Assembly (NCBI GenBank): GCA_041299015.1
Contig: JBFYWB010000073.1
Span: 1-5,975 of the forward strand
From: JARFQH01 sp041299015
Lineage (GTDB): Bacteria; Desulfobacterota; Desulfobacteria; Desulfobacterales; SG8-13
Direction of reading: 5' to 3'
DNA: 5,975 bases
Part shown: one piece after another, positions 5,422-5,975 of the stretch
Layout of the letters: every line of letters starts with the position of its first letter
Numbering within the stretch: the first letter of the stretch is position 1
Made by a program: the position numbers and the translations under genes
The notes under the pieces: generated by a model
Databases searched by the model: none
Told to the model about the DNA's origin: nothing
What the model saw: the letters and a program-made list of their open reading frames with translations, nothing else

Positions 5422-5975
5422 TTGACGCGCTTCAAACGACGGATATTGGTTGGTACGCTGGTTCTGGTGCTGATTCTCGTCGGGCTGGTGTTCTTCTTCT
5501 ACCGGCCCACGCAACTGGCCTTGGAACGCGCCGAGGCGTTTCAATTCCGGCGAATGGTGGTGGCGCGGATGGCGGAACAGGGAGCCTACCGGTTCTTCTA
5601 TGCCACCAATCGCCGATTGGAAAGCGAGGATGGTCCTTTGGAGGAACGCTTCGGCAACCAACGCCAAGAAGCACTCCAATTCGGTCTGTTTGACACCCGT
5701 CTCGAGCCCAGCCTGGGTATCGGAATGATCATCAACCCGACCGATTGGTTCCAAAATGAGGAAATCAAGCTCAAACAGGTGGCGCCATTGGAGCAGGGCG
5801 AATTCGTCGCGCAGGTGCGCCGGCAGGTGCAAGCTTCGCCGCTGCGCGCGTTGCTCGTCAATGTCAACGGATTCAGAGAGCGTTTTCCATCGGCCCTGCG
5901 CAAGACCGCGTTTCTGGGTCATGTCCTGGACATCGACGCGCCCGTGATGGTGTTCGACTGGCCGGGCGACCAGGG
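5422..5975 (+). CDS. DUF900-like membrane-anchored alpha/beta hydrolase, TTG start, 3' end cut by window
   Basis: The frame from TTG 5422 stays open to the window end (184 codons plus two bases) without a stop. The product starts with basic MTRFKRR and one long hydrophobic helix (about 8-26, LVGTLVLVLILVGLVFFF), an uncleaved N-terminal anchor or signal-anchor. Then comes a charged helix and RFFYATNRR (57-65), matching the FYATNR signature of DUF900 (PF05990) alpha/beta hydrolases, followed by ERFGNQR (75-81), a conserved early FG..R region. LRALLVNVNGFRERFPSALRK (141-161) aligns with the DUF900 'VfVHGfn.sFe.Al' strand and oxyanion motif, but with Asn149-Gly in place of His-Gly. APVMVFDWPGDQ (173-184) matches the 'pVvlFsWPs' element. 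The nucleophile Ser, acid and His would lie beyond the window. Stop-free frames on the opposite strand here are shadows. It follows the lipoprotein hydrolase by 149 bases and may have its own promoter. The family call rests on motif memory. Confidence 0.82.
   Translation, partial: MTRFKRRILVGTLVLVLILVGLVFFFYRPTQLALERAEAFQFRRMVVARMAEQGAYRFFYATNRRLESEDGPLEERFGNQRQEALQFGLFDTRLEPSLGIGMIINPTDWFQNEEIKLKQVAPLEQGEFVAQVRRQVQASPLRALLVNVNGFRERFPSALRKTAFLGHVLDIDAPVMVFDWPGDQ

Noticed and set aside
5392..5922. Long open frame on the - strand opposite the DUF900-like gene
   Set aside because: Its product is Gln/Glu/His-rich with no family features. The + strand frame has a strong ribosome binding site, a membrane anchor and DUF900 motifs.

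Overview
This 5,975-base window comes from a moderately GC-rich proteobacterial chromosome. A sulfate-reducer relative (Desulfobacterota) or a gammaproteobacterium would both fit the look of the proteins, but nothing here fixes the taxon. No rRNA, tRNA, CRISPR array or intact transposase gene is visible.

The layout has three parts. (1) Positions 1-1434, + strand: the nearly complete 3' part of a GntP-family permease, cut by the window start. It converges on (2) a cation diffusion facilitator (CDF) homologue on the - strand (1526-2461 or 2482). The short gap between their stops holds one A/T-rich hairpin. (3) After a 350-390 base divergent intergenic region with a perfect palindrome, an 11-base direct repeat and a plausible promoter, a co-directional + strand series runs to the end of the window. 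It comprises a secreted glycine-zipper protein (2852-3346), a small secreted four-cysteine protein of unknown family (3531-3965), a lipoprotein alpha/beta hydrolase (4031-5272), and the N-terminal part of a membrane-anchored DUF900-like alpha/beta hydrolase (5422 to the window end). The last gene starts with TTG behind a strong ribosome binding site, so it is easy to miss.

All four genes of the right-hand series encode proteins with an export signal or membrane anchor, so the region looks like a set of cell-envelope genes rather than a metabolic operon. The two hydrolases differ in sequence and in anchoring. The lipoprotein hydrolase gene is visibly richer in A/T than everything around it, which suggests separate acquisition. 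No classic defence or mobile system is evident. The points most worth a second look are the pair of differently anchored hydrolases (one with Asn in place of the usual His of the His-Gly motif), the CDF protein lacking both canonical TM2 metal-binding aspartates, and the repeat structures in the divergent intergenic region.
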